A stretch of 15,684 nt of DNA from an uncultured Gemmatimonadota bacterium (GCA_903906325.1 CAIVJV010000104.1:1-15684), one strand, 5' to 3'. Shown: positions 6,535-15,086, counted from the first letter of the stretch. The notes: a model not told the origin generated them from the letters alone. Translations and numbers: made by a program.

Positions 6535-7116
6535 ATGCGATCGGTCGTCCGCATCACGCTCCTCTGGTTCTCCGCGCTCGGTCTCGGCTGCGTGGAACGT
6601 CCGTGGCATGGGATCGTCCGCTCGCCGGCCGATCCCGCGCCATCCTTGGTGCTCGCGGGGGCTGCCGATCGGCCGGAGACCCGGGTCCGCCTCGATTCCC
6701 TCCGGGGCCAGGTGGTGGTGCTCTACTTCGGCTACACGCATTGCCCCGATGTCTGCCCCACCACGCTCTCCGACTGGGCGCGGGCCAAGCGGGCCTTGGG
6801 CGCCGACACGACGGGGATCCGCTGGATCTTCGTGAGCGTGGACCCGACGCGCGATACCCCGGCGGACGCGGACGCCTATGCGCGGCAGTTCGATCCCGCC
6901 TTCCGCGGGACGGCGCCGACCGACGCCGAACTGGCACTGCTCCTCGCCGATTGGTCGATCGCCGCGTATCCCGAAGGGGATCCGCGGACCCCTGATTACA
7001 CGGTCGCTCATCCGGCGCACACCTTCGTGGTGGACGCGGAGGGGCGGTTCCGTCTCATGATCCCACCTGGAGTGCGTGCCGATGACATCGCGGACGATCT
7101 ACGCCGCCTGCGCTAG
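6535..7116 (+). CDS. SCO1/SenC family copper chaperone (thioredoxin fold)
   Basis: The family delivers copper to, or reduces, the CuA site of cytochrome c oxidase on the periplasmic side. With the ATG at 6535 it has 193 residues. Cys70 and Cys74 form the copper-binding CxxxC in GYTHCPDVCPTTLSDW, and His169 in DYTVAHPAHTFVVD is the third ligand. FVSVDPTRDTP (about 99-109) is another family signature. The N-terminus is a hydrophobic leader ending GLGC (Cys19), so it is probably a membrane-anchored lipoprotein, although the residue three before Cys is Gly, not the usual Leu. A GTG at 6532 is an alternative start. The leader is preceded by an unusual AT-rich run (ACTATTTTTCC) with no ribosome site. 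The 3' end overlaps the next gene by 35 bases. Confidence 0.92.
   Translation: MRSVVRITLLWFSALGLGCVERPWHGIVRSPADPAPSLVLAGAADRPETRVRLDSLRGQVVVLYFGYTHCPDVCPTTLSDWARAKRALGADTTGIRWIFVSVDPTRDTPADADAYARQFDPAFRGTAPTDAELALLLADWSIAAYPEGDPRTPDYTVAHPAHTFVVDAEGRFRLMIPPGVRADDIADDLRRLR
7068..7072 (+). promoter_or_regulatory. Ribosome binding site inside sco that sets the PCu(A)C start
   Basis: TGGAG lies 9 bases before ATG 7082 but only 3 before the in-frame GTG 7076, so ATG 7082 is preferred. The site is within the sco coding sequence, which suggests coupled translation. Confidence 0.5.
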
Positions 7117-7585
7117 CGGGCTGATCTTTTTGGGTGCGGCCTGTGGCGGCGCTGAGCAGGCGACCCCTGAGGGCCGTCCCACCACCCCCACTGACTCTGT
7201 GGCCTCCCCGTCCGCCATGACCTCCCCGGGACTCACCGCCGTGGAGCCCTGGGCGCGCCCGGCGGACGCCGGGAAGAACACGGCGGTCTATGTGCAGTTG
7301 GAGAGCGCCCTGCCCGAGGGGGATTCGCTCACCGGGGTGCGGAGTGAGGCGGCGGAGCGCACCGAGCTGCATGAGTCGGTGATGGAGGGGGAGATGATGC
7401 GGATGCGGCCCGTGGCTGGCTTCGCTCTTCCCGCGGGTGGGCGCCTCGAGCTTCGGCCGATGGGGGCGCATGTGATGCTGCTCCGACTCCGCGATCCGTT
7501 GGTGCCGGGGGACACGGTGGCGGTCACCTTCGAATTCGCCTCGGGGCGATCGCTCGTGGTGCGGGCCGGGGTCCGCACGCCGTGA
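7082..7585 (+). CDS. PCu(A)C-family periplasmic copper chaperone (DUF461)
   Basis: The family binds Cu(I) in the periplasm and passes it to cytochrome oxidase, often together with Sco. From ATG 7082 the protein has 167 residues. The ligands fit the published motif H-x10-M-x21-H-x-M exactly: His97, Met108, His130 and Met132, in ELHESV, MMRMRPV and MGAHVML. The conserved core begins at about 52 (AVEPWARP). The N-terminus is a signal sequence ending FLGAAC (Cys21), probably a lipoprotein although the lipobox is not standard. A Thr/Pro/Ser-rich linker (about 25-50) follows. It overlaps sco upstream, and its TGA overlaps the GTG of the next gene, so the three genes form one tight unit. Confidence 0.9.
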   Translation: MTSRTIYAACASGLIFLGAACGGAEQATPEGRPTTPTDSVASPSAMTSPGLTAVEPWARPADAGKNTAVYVQLESALPEGDSLTGVRSEAAERTELHESVMEGEMMRMRPVAGFALPAGGRLELRPMGAHVMLLRLRDPLVPGDTVAVTFEFASGRSLVVRAGVRTP

Positions 7586-7917
7586 CCCGAGATCGCCTGG
7601 TCGTCGTGAGTGTGATCGTCCTCCTGACGGGGCTCGCGGCGTGGGCGCTCTGGCCGCGACCCTCGGTGCGGATCGATATCGCGACCGGTGGGGTGGCGAC
7701 GGTCGGTGGTCGGCCACTGCCTGAGACGCTCTTCGTGGCGGCACGTGGGCGGCAGACGGTGGTCCGCGTGGTGAATGCCGACACCGTGCCACACGCCTTG
7801 GCGCTGTTCACCGCCGCGCCGGGGTCGACCATGGATTACACGATCAGCACGCCGGGGACCTATGGTGGGACGTGCTCGACCCATCCGAGTGGGAATCTCG
7901 TCTATGTCGTGCGCTAG
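7582..7917 (+). CDS. Membrane-anchored cupredoxin-like protein
   Basis: This small protein of 111 residues has an N-terminal membrane anchor (about 6-24) and one cupredoxin-like domain facing the periplasm. Strands around RQTVVRVVNADTVPHALAL and GTYGGTCSTHPSGN place His71, Cys98 and His101 as type 1 copper ligands. No Met follows the second His, unlike plastocyanin or azurin, so copper binding would be three-ligand or use another axial residue. It starts with GTG at 7582 inside the preceding stop (GTGA), which argues for translational coupling. By context it works with Sco and the PCu(A)C chaperone in copper transfer, or as an electron carrier. It could instead be a degenerate cupredoxin. The fold is fairly sure; the function is open. 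Confidence 0.75.
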   Translation: MTRDRLVVVSVIVLLTGLAAWALWPRPSVRIDIATGGVATVGGRPLPETLFVAARGRQTVVRVVNADTVPHALALFTAAPGSTMDYTISTPGTYGGTCSTHPSGNLVYVVR

Positions 7918-7921
7918 GAGG
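7916..7921 (+). promoter_or_regulatory. Strong ribosome binding site of the GHL10 gene
   Basis: AGGAGG overlaps the stop codon of the cupredoxin gene and lies 6 bases before ATG 7928. It is the best Shine-Dalgarno match I noticed in the window and fixes that start. Confidence 0.75.
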
Positions 7922-7927
7922 ACAGGC

Positions 7928-9511
7928 ATGTCGGTCGTCAGTCGATGGATGGTCGTCCCGTGTCGGCTCCTCGTGCTCGGGTGCCTGGCGATCGCAGTCC
8001 ATGCGCAACGCCCGACCACGCCCTCTGCGCCGCGTCAGACGGCCGCGCTCGTCCCGACCGAGCTCTGTCATGCCGCCGATACCACCTGTGTGCCACCGCC
8101 GGTGGGGCGGGAGTTCCGAGGGCTCTGGGTCGCTTCGGTGAGCAATATCGATTGGCCCTCGAAGCCCGGCCTGCCGGTCGCCGAGGTCCAGCGCGAGTTG
8201 GCGGTGATCCTCGATCGGGCCCAGGCGAGTGGACTCAACGCCGTGATCCTGCAGGTGCGGCCCGCCGGCGACGCGCTGTACCGCTCGGCGCTCGAGCCCT
8301 GGTCGGAGTATCTCAGTGGGCGTCAGGGGCAGGCGCCGGCGGGGCGCTGGGACCCGCTGACCTTCGCCGTCGAGGCGGCGCATCAGCGTGGGCTCGAGCT
8401 GCATGCGTGGTTCAATCCGTATCGCGCGCGGCATCCCTCGGCGAAGGGGCCGTTGGCGCGGTCGCATCTCACCAATCGTCGACCGGCGTTGGTGAAGCGG
8501 TACGGCACGCATCTCTGGATGGATCCTGGGGAGCCGGCGGTGCTCGCGCATACCGTGCGGGTAGTCATGGACGTGGTCCGCCGGTATGACATCGATGGCG
8601 TCCATCTCGATGACTACTTCTATCCGTACAAGGAGCGCGACCGTCGAGGGCGGGTGATCGAGTTCCCGGACGCGGCTAGCTATGCGCGCTATCAGAGGGG
8701 AGGCGGGACCCTCGCGCGTGATGACTGGCGGCGGGACAACGTCGATCGGTTGGTGGAAGCCCTCCATGACAGCATCCATGCGGTGAAGCCGTGGGTGAAG
8801 TTCGGGGTGAGTCCGTTCGGGATCTGGCGGCCGGGGAGCCCGGCGATCGTGAAGGGGTTCGATGCGTATAGCGAGCTCTATGCGGATGCCCGCAAGTGGC
8901 TGCAGGAGGGGTGGGTCGATTACTTCGCCCCGCAGCTCTACTGGCCGCATGCCGCGCCGGCGCAGCCATATACGGTGCTCCTGCGGTGGTGGGCGGAGCA
9001 GAACGCCTTCGGGCGGCATCTGTGGCCGGGGAACCATACCAACCGGGTGGCGGACAATTCGCGGGCGCCGTGGGCCGCGGAGGAGATGTTGCAGCAGGTG
9101 AAGCTCACGCGCGCCGACAGTGGGGCGACGGGCAACATCCACTTCTCGGCGATCGCCTTCCTCGATGATCGTGATTCGGTGGCGACGCGGTTGCGTCGTG
9201 AAGCGTATGCAGGGACGGCGCTGGTGCCAGCCTCCCCGTGGCTCAAGGCGCCGGCGGTGGGGGCGACGCGGGTGGAGCTCCGGCGTGCGGATACACGCGA
9301 GGTGATCGCGCGCCTGCGCTCGGTGGATGGTGAGCGTCCGCAGTGGTGGATGGTGCAGCTCCGCGAGGTGGGCGGGTCGTGGCGGAGTCAGCTGCTGCAT
9401 GGGAGCGCGACCGAGGTGCGGCTCACGGCGCCGGCGGATCGCTTGGTGGTCCGTCCGGTGGATCGGCGTGGGATCGAGGGGCCCGTGGTGGCGATGCGGG
9501 TGAGCGCGCCG
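7928..9511 (+). CDS. GHL10/DUF187 glycoside hydrolase-like exported protein (YddW/DigH-like)
   Basis: This is an exported TIM-barrel protein of the GHL10 (DUF187) family. E. coli DigH (YddW) of this family cleaves denuded peptidoglycan strands. The 528 residues begin with a signal peptide ending near VHAQ (about 27). The catalytic domain starts at FRGLWVASVSNIDWPS (63-78), then GLNAVILQVRPAGDALY (102-118), ELHAWFNPYRA (157-167), DIDGVHLDDYFYPY (221-234, with the likely catalytic acids), KFGVSPFGIWRP (291-302) and DYFAPQLYWP (331-340). The C-terminal part from about 430 looks like a small beta domain. It begins 10 bases after the copper genes, so it could share their transcript, but no functional link is evident. 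The TGA at 9512-9514 ends it. A role in envelope glycan turnover is inferred from the family. Confidence 0.9.
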
Positions 9512-9557
9512 TGATCTGGTGGTGACGGGAGCGGGCGTCGCGCGGTGATGCCGAAAC

Positions 9558-9595
9558 GACAGCGGGGGCGGACCGATCGGTCCGCCCCCGCTGTC
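9558..9595. terminator. 38-base perfect palindrome, bidirectional terminator
   Basis: The sequence is fully self-complementary about its centre at 9576/9577, giving a 17-pair stem with a GATC loop. It lies 43 bases after the GHL10 stop and 19 bases beyond the end of the convergent sortilin-like gene. Location between two gene ends supports a terminator for both strands. There is no T-run on either side, only a short AAA at 9554-9556 that would read as TTT on the minus strand. The rest of 9515-9614 is otherwise empty. Confidence 0.75.
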
Positions 9596-9614
9596 TCATC
9601 CGCCCTGACCTGGC

Positions 9615-12600
9615 TCAGCGCTGCCGCTTCAGCCACTTCTCGTAGGCGGTCATCATCTCCTCCAGTTCGAAGGGGAAGCCGCTCGAGGCGCCGCCGGCCC
9701 GCCGCTCGACGCGCAGCGGCTGCTTCATGGTCTGGCCGTCGACGGTGATCGAGACGAGGTAGTCGCCGGTGTCGGCGATCGGGATCCCGCCGCCACCGAA
9801 GCCGCCGCCACCACCACCACCACCGGTGACGCCGATCGCGCGCATGACGTCGAAGAGCTGGTTCTGATCCAGTCCTCCCATCATCGCGGCCATCCCACCA
9901 CCTGGGCCACCCGCGCCAGCACCACCACGCCCGCCCGCCCCACCTGCAGGCGCGGCCGGTCCTTCCGCGGGGCGCTCGACCCAGCGCTGCGGCTGGCCAC
10001 CACCGAAGCCGCCACCGCCACCACCGCCACCACCGAAGCCGAAGGCGCGGGCCATCGCCTGCATCCCCTGCGCCCCACCCTCGATGTTCCGACGGATCAT
10101 CTCGATCGCCGCCTTCGGGACCTCGCCGGCCTTCTCGACCGAGTCGAGGGCGGCGCGCACCTTCCGCGACTGCAGGATCGAATCGCGGAGCGCCGCGCCC
10201 GTGAGGCCGGGACGGGGCGCGGGACGACCCTGGAAGTTCCAGGTCACCTTGTGAAGGCCGGGCTGCCCCATCCCCGTGAGGGTCTGGAGGGTGTCGCCCT
10301 TCACATCCTGGATCACCACGCGGACCGGGCCGACGGGCTTGGTCACGCGATACCAGATGTCCGCCCCGTAGGCCGGGCTCGGCGCCTGGAAGATCAGGTT
10401 GCCGGTGGATTCCCCGTTCACCGGTCGGTCGCCCCACTGGAAGGCGGGGCGCGGCGCGAAGAGGTGCGCTGGCTTGGCCGCCACGTCCGTGGTGAGCTGC
10501 TGGAGCGGGGCGATGTCGACGATCCAGAAGACGCGACCATGCGTGGCGGCGATCAACTCCGCCTCACGTGGGTGGATCGCGAGGTCATGCACCGGGACGT
10601 TCGGGAGCCCGGTCATGAACTTCTGCCAGCTCTGCCCACGATCGCCCGAGACGTAGGCGCCCACATCGGTGCCGACGAAGAGGAGATCGGGGTTCTTGAG
10701 ATCCTCGCGCACGACATGCACGAAGTCGGGGCCCCCCATCGGGAGATTCCCGGCGAGGGAGCGGAAGGTCCGACCCGCATCGTCCGTCACGTAGACGTAG
10801 GGCCGGAAGTCCCCGCGGCGATGGTTGTCGTAGGTGACATAGAAGCGGTTCACATCGAAGTGCGAAGGCTCGATGCGAGACACATACGTTCCCGCAGGCA
10901 CCCCACGCACATTGGCGGTGAGTTCGGTCCAGCTCCCGCCATCGTTCTCCGACTTCCACAGACGGCCGTCATCGGTGCCGGCATAGAGGTAGCCCGGCTT
11001 CACCGGCGACTCATTGAGCGAGACGATCGTCCCGAAGGTCTCGGCGCCGGTCGCATCCACCGTGATCCCGCCTGTGGTCGTCGTCGACACACGGAGCTTC
11101 ATCGTGTCGGCGTAGGTGAGGTCAGGGGAGATCGGATACATCTCGTCGCCACGCTGCACGCTCTTGAGGACGCGGTTGGCGCCGAAGTAGAGCACCGACG
11201 GGTTATGTGGGGAGAGGAAGAACGGGGTATTCCAGTTCCAGCGGAGCGAGAGCCCGATGGAGTCCGCCTTCTGCTGCGCGCGGAGCGCGGCGATCTGCCG
11301 CGTCATCGCCGGGGTCGCGGGCTTCGTCGTGTCCCCGCGGACCACCATGATGCTGTCCTCCCACTTCATGTACTGCGGCCGGTAGTTCGGCTTCTGCAGC
11401 GCGGTGCGCGTCCCGGTGGAGACGACATACCGGCCGATGTTCCCGCCCTGCGACTCGCCGTAGATGATGTCGGCGTTGGTCGGATCCTGCTGCGTGACGA
11501 AGCCGTCACCGCCGTTGTAGGTGAACCACATCGCGTTGGTGATCGGGCCCTGCCGGCGCCGCGAGGGGCCGCACCACGAGCCGTTGTCCTGGAGGCCACC
11601 GCAGACGTTGTATGGGACCGCCATGTCGAACGACACGTTGTACGGCTGGCCGATCGCGAAGGTGTTCGGGAAGATGTAGTTCCCGCCGTTGTCGTGCGAG
11701 ATCGCGATGCCCCCGTCGTTGCCGACGATGTGGCGCTGCGGATCGGTCGGATCGATCCACATGGCGTGGTGATCGACGTGGATGCCGACGGTCGCGTTGC
11801 GGGCGTTCTTGCCGCCCTCATCGGAGACCTTGACCGGGGTCGACGAGAACCAGACCCGCTCCGGGTTGGTCGGATGGACGCGGACCTGCGAGTAGTAGAA
11901 GGGACGGACGTTGTCCTTGGCCGTCCGCTCCCAGGTCTTCCCGCCGTCCTTGGACTGGTAGAGTCCGCTGAGGAGCTCTTGCGGCTTGGCCCCCCGCACC
12001 GAATCGGCCTCGACCATCGCGTAGAGGTAGTCGGGGTTCGACGGGGCGATCGCGACCTCGATGCGGCCCTTGGTCGTGACGGGGAATCCACCACCCTTCA
12101 CCTCGGTCCAGGTCTCGCCGCCATCGGTCGACTTCCAGAGCGCCGAGCCACTCCCGCCGGATCGGTAGAACCAGGGCTGGCGGATGCGCTGATAACTCGC
12201 GGCGAAGAGCGTGTTGGGATCGCGCGGGTGGATGTCGATGTCGACGAAGCCCGTCGAATCATTGATGAACTTCTTGAGCTGCCAGCTCTTGCCGCCATCG
12301 ACGGTCTTGTAGAGCCCGCGCTCCGGGTTCGTCGCCCATGCCGCGCCGAGGGCCGCGACCCAGGCCACGTTCGGGTTGGTGGGGTGGACGATGATGCGCC
12401 CGATGTGCTGCGTCTCCTTGAGGCCGACGAAGCTCCAGGTCAGCCCACCGTCGGTCGACTTGAAGACGCCGCCGCCCGGGGAGATGGAATTCCGTGAGTT
12501 CGGCTCGCCGGTCCCGAGGTAGATGATGTTCGTGTCGCTCGGGGCGATCGCGAGGTCGCCGAGGGAGGCGACGCCGTAGTTCTCGAAGACGGGACGGAAG

Positions 12601-12833
12601 GTCGTCCCGTTGTTCGTCGTCTTCCAGACCCCGCCCGCCGCGGCGGCGACGAAGAAGGTCTTGGACGGAGAGGGGATCCCCTCCACGTCGGCGATGCGGC
12701 CCTGCATGTTGGCGGGGCCGATGTTACGCCATCGCAGACCGTCGATGACGGTCGGATCGATGGTCTGTGCGGCGAGCGGTGCGGCGGCGAGGGCCACCCC
12801 ACCGATCACGGACAGGAACCGGGGGAGACGCAT
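9615..12833 (-). CDS. Sortilin/VPS10-like beta-propeller protein with BNR (Asp-box) repeats and glycine tracts
   Basis: This large exported protein has 1072 residues and a signal peptide (about 1-22, ending PLAAQ). It is built on Asp-box repeats of the form S-x-D-x-G-x-T-W, seen near 126-133 (STDGGLTW), 177-184 (TVDGGKSW), 235-242 (STDGGETW), 294-301 (SKDGGKTW), 628-635 (SENDGGSW) and 729-736 (SGDRGQSW), plus weaker copies at 70-79 and 683-690. Such repeats form six- to ten-bladed propellers, as in sortilin and sialidases; a sialidase active site is not evident. A CGG..C pair (Cys411, Cys421) interrupts the middle. After a beta domain (about 785-870) come two near-pure glycine tracts (933-946 and 1004-1016) and a Gly/Ala linker, then a C-terminal strand-rich piece. 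The substrate is unknown. It is read after the GH20 gene with a 53-base gap. Confidence 0.88.
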   Translation of the reverse strand: MRLPRFLSVIGGVALAAAPLAAQTIDPTVIDGLRWRNIGPANMQGRIADVEGIPSPSKTFFVAAAAGGVWKTTNNGTTFRPVFENYGVASLGDLAIAPSDTNIIYLGTGEPNSRNSISPGGGVFKSTDGGLTWSFVGLKETQHIGRIIVHPTNPNVAWVAALGAAWATNPERGLYKTVDGGKSWQLKKFINDSTGFVDIDIHPRDPNTLFAASYQRIRQPWFYRSGGSGSALWKSTDGGETWTEVKGGGFPVTTKGRIEVAIAPSNPDYLYAMVEADSVRGAKPQELLSGLYQSKDGGKTWERTAKDNVRPFYYSQVRVHPTNPERVWFSSTPVKVSDEGGKNARNATVGIHVDHHAMWIDPTDPQRHIVGNDGGIAISHDNGGNYIFPNTFAIGQPYNVSFDMAVPYNVCGGLQDNGSWCGPSRRRQGPITNAMWFTYNGGDGFVTQQDPTNADIIYGESQGGNIGRYVVSTGTRTALQKPNYRPQYMKWEDSIMVVRGDTTKPATPAMTRQIAALRAQQKADSIGLSLRWNWNTPFFLSPHNPSVLYFGANRVLKSVQRGDEMYPISPDLTYADTMKLRVSTTTTGGITVDATGAETFGTIVSLNESPVKPGYLYAGTDDGRLWKSENDGGSWTELTANVRGVPAGTYVSRIEPSHFDVNRFYVTYDNHRRGDFRPYVYVTDDAGRTFRSLAGNLPMGGPDFVHVVREDLKNPDLLFVGTDVGAYVSGDRGQSWQKFMTGLPNVPVHDLAIHPREAELIAATHGRVFWIVDIAPLQQLTTDVAAKPAHLFAPRPAFQWGDRPVNGESTGNLIFQAPSPAYGADIWYRVTKPVGPVRVVIQDVKGDTLQTLTGMGQPGLHKVTWNFQGRPAPRPGLTGAALRDSILQSRKVRAALDSVEKAGEVPKAAIEMIRRNIEGGAQGMQAMARAFGFGGGGGGGGGFGGGQPQRWVERPAEGPAAPAGGAGGRGGAGAGGPGGGMAAMMGGLDQNQLFDVMRAIGVTGGGGGGGGFGGGGIPIADTGDYLVSITVDGQTMKQPLRVERRAGGASSGFPFELEEMMTAYEKWLKRQR
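9786..10043 (-). repeat. Two GGN-codon (polyglycine) tracts within the sortilin-like gene
   Basis: On the plus strand, runs of CCA/CCG triplets at about 9786-9824 and 9996-10043 encode near-identical glycine stretches of the form G8-9 F G3-4. They flank a Gly/Ala/Pro-rich linker. Triplet tracts like these can slip during replication in whole codons, changing linker length without a frameshift. Confidence 0.8.
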
Positions 12834-12886
12834 AGGTGACGTGCTCTGGGAGAAGGTGAACGGACGGACTACGACCTACGGAAAAC
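12834..12886 (-). other. Short gap between GH20 and sortilin-like genes
   Basis: These 53 bases hold no gene or clear hairpin. No good ribosome site is seen before the sortilin-like ATG at 12833. The two genes are likely cotranscribed, although a weak promoter here cannot be excluded. Confidence 0.4.
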
Positions 12887-15073
12887 CTACGCCGGAGGGC
12901 GGGACCCCGTTGAGGGGCGCGCCGGGACCGCCGGCTTCTGGGGCTCCGGCGGGGCTGGGGGGGCGGGGAGGAGGGCTCGGGGGATCCCTAGTTCCTCTGG
13001 GGTCGGGAGGACCCGGTCCCGGCTGAACCGTCGCCGCGCCTGATCCATCGCGTTGATCCGCTGGACCCAAGTCAGGATCTCGGCGTCATACCGGGCGAGG
13101 TTGTTCTGGAGCCAGTAGGGACGGTTCTCGGCGCGCCAGCTCCGCTCGAAGAGCTCCCGCGTGAGGACGTAGCCATCGCGCATGTCCTGGAGGCGCCCAT
13201 TGATCCCCGAGAGCTCGGCGAGATCCACCCACGAGACATTCGTCCGTCCGGGTTCGGTGGCCTTCGCATACGCGGTGACGATCTCGTCGGCGGTCTGGAA
13301 CTTGGCCCCGATCCAGTCGATGCGACGCGCGCCCAGCTCCATGGCGTCGAGGGTGCTGAGCTCGCGCAGATGCCGCTGGTGCCGTGCCTGCATGATCTTC
13401 ACGACCGCGGACTCCGCCTGCACGCGAATGGCGGTGAGCTGCGGACGGAGGCGCTGCAGATCGACGACCCCCTCCGACGAGAAGGGATCGACGAAGAAGA
13501 GATAGCTCGAGGCGTCGCCGGCGCGCGTGGATTGCAGCAACCGCTGGGCCTCGGTGAGATGCCGATGGGCGGCGTCGATCAACCCGGTGGTGTCGCCGTG
13601 GAAGAGGAGACCGAAGCTCCGCTGGAACGCCGGGATGCTCGATTCGCCCGGCTGCCACCCCGCAGCGGCGCCGAAGAGGAGGCCGTACCAGGTCTGCTCG
13701 AAGAGGGCGTCCCCATTGTCGTCCCAGGTGGTGTTGAGGAGCCCGGTCGATCCCGCCGCCTGGCCCTCCCGCGCGAAGCCTTGGATGTTCGGCAGCGTCA
13801 TCGCGTAATTGGGCCAGACGCGATTCCAGTTGTTGACGCCAGGCGCGACCCAGGTCTCCATCCCCGCATCGGTGTACGGCTTGAGGAAGCGCTCGAATCC
13901 GGCGGCGCGCTCATACGACCATGCGACCGCGATGAGGTCCTGAGGGAGCGAGGTCACCAGGGCGGGATGGTTCATCGCGATATCGCCCCAGAAGAGGAAG
14001 CGACGACCGGGACGGCGCAGCGCCGCCTCGATATCGGCCAGATACCGCAGATAGACCGGCCCGATGCCATCGCGCTCCACTCGCGCCTTGGTCTGTCCCT
14101 TGCCGAGCTCGAAGGTCTCGTCGGCGCCGAGGTGGAGGAAGGGACCGGGGAAGAGTGAATCGATCTCCGCGAAGAGCTCGCGCGTGAGGGTCAGTGATCC
14201 AGGGTGGTCGGGGGCCAGCACATGGCCATGCGGGGTCTCGGCGAGGGGGGCGTAGAGCTCCTGCTTGAGCGCATGATGCAGGTGCCCGAAGGTCTGCTGC
14301 TCCGGGATGATCAGCATATGGAAGCGCTTCGCGTAGGCGACGAGCTCCTTCACCTCGCTCCGCGACATACCGCCCCCGGGCGGGGCGATGAGCGGATGCG
14401 AGGCGAACTGCAGCGTGTGTTCGAAGTACGGCGAGAAGACGTTGACCTTGTACGCCGCGAGGAGGCGGATCTGTCGCTTCTGATATTCAAGCGTGGGGAC
14501 CGGGCCGCGCGAGAGGTCGTCGTGCACACCACGCCACCGCATCGCCGGCCAGTCGCGAACCGTCACGAAGTGGAGACGAAGTCCTTCGCCCGCCCCGGCG
14601 AAGAGCTGCTTCAGCGTCTGTAAGCCATAGAAGACGCCGGCATCGCTGTCGGCGATGAGGGTCGCCCCCTCCGCCGTGGTCACGAGGATGTAGCCCTCGG
14701 CCTCCATCGCCGGATCGAAGACCAGGCGTTGCCGGGTGAGGTAGGTCTGCGCCTCACGCGTATCGCGACGGAGGATCTCGACGGGCCAGTGCCGTCCCGA
14801 GGGGGCGAGCTCCGCGCGGACGCCACGTTCCCGCATCACCTCGACGAACTCGCGGGCGGCGCTCCGGTCGGCCTCGCCGCGGAGCGCCTCGAAGCCGATC
14901 GTCGATTGGAAGCGTTGTGGCATCCCGGCACTCGCCACCTCGCGGGGCGCCGGGAGGAGTCGCGGCAGGAGATCGGGTGGGGTCGTCGCGGTCGCCTGCT
15001 GCGCGTGGGTCGGGGCGACGAGGCTGAGCGCGGCGGAGCACACGAAGGCGACGAGCGCGAGCGGTCGGGGCAT
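12887..15073 (-). CDS. GH20 family beta-N-acetylhexosaminidase, exported
   Basis: This enzyme is predicted to release terminal N-acetylhexosamines from glycans in the periplasm or outside. From the ATG at 15073 it has 728 residues, starting with a signal peptide that ends near THAQ (about 25). A GH20 N-terminal alpha/beta domain (about 35-150) is followed by the catalytic barrel from about 160, with VRDWPAMRWRGVHDDLSRG (162-180), the entry strand near IIPEQQTFGH (265-274) and the catalytic pair Asp318-Glu319 in HLGADET. WDDNGD (about 450-455) and later Trp residues fit the substrate pocket. About 250 residues after the barrel are helical-looking, and the last 30 are Pro/Ala-rich. The frame is open upstream to 15232 but would lose the signal peptide position and overlap the preceding gene. 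It follows the molybdenum enzyme gene by 13 bases. Confidence 0.9.
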   Translation of the reverse strand: MPRPLALVAFVCSAALSLVAPTHAQQATATTPPDLLPRLLPAPREVASAGMPQRFQSTIGFEALRGEADRSAAREFVEVMRERGVRAELAPSGRHWPVEILRRDTREAQTYLTRQRLVFDPAMEAEGYILVTTAEGATLIADSDAGVFYGLQTLKQLFAGAGEGLRLHFVTVRDWPAMRWRGVHDDLSRGPVPTLEYQKRQIRLLAAYKVNVFSPYFEHTLQFASHPLIAPPGGGMSRSEVKELVAYAKRFHMLIIPEQQTFGHLHHALKQELYAPLAETPHGHVLAPDHPGSLTLTRELFAEIDSLFPGPFLHLGADETFELGKGQTKARVERDGIGPVYLRYLADIEAALRRPGRRFLFWGDIAMNHPALVTSLPQDLIAVAWSYERAAGFERFLKPYTDAGMETWVAPGVNNWNRVWPNYAMTLPNIQGFAREGQAAGSTGLLNTTWDDNGDALFEQTWYGLLFGAAAGWQPGESSIPAFQRSFGLLFHGDTTGLIDAAHRHLTEAQRLLQSTRAGDASSYLFFVDPFSSEGVVDLQRLRPQLTAIRVQAESAVVKIMQARHQRHLRELSTLDAMELGARRIDWIGAKFQTADEIVTAYAKATEPGRTNVSWVDLAELSGINGRLQDMRDGYVLTRELFERSWRAENRPYWLQNNLARYDAEILTWVQRINAMDQARRRFSRDRVLPTPEELGIPRALLPAPPAPPEPQKPAVPARPSTGSRPPA

Positions 15074-15086
15074 GGGCACGATCAGG

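Noticed and set aside
9786..10043. CRISPR-like or tandem repeat array
   Set aside because: The repeats are in-frame glycine codons inside a gene, with no spacer structure.
10251..12497. Long plus-strand open frame of 748 codons opposite the sortilin-like gene
   Set aside because: Composition is Arg/Val/Asp/His-rich without recognisable motifs. The opposite strand has a clear signal peptide and regular Asp-box repeats.
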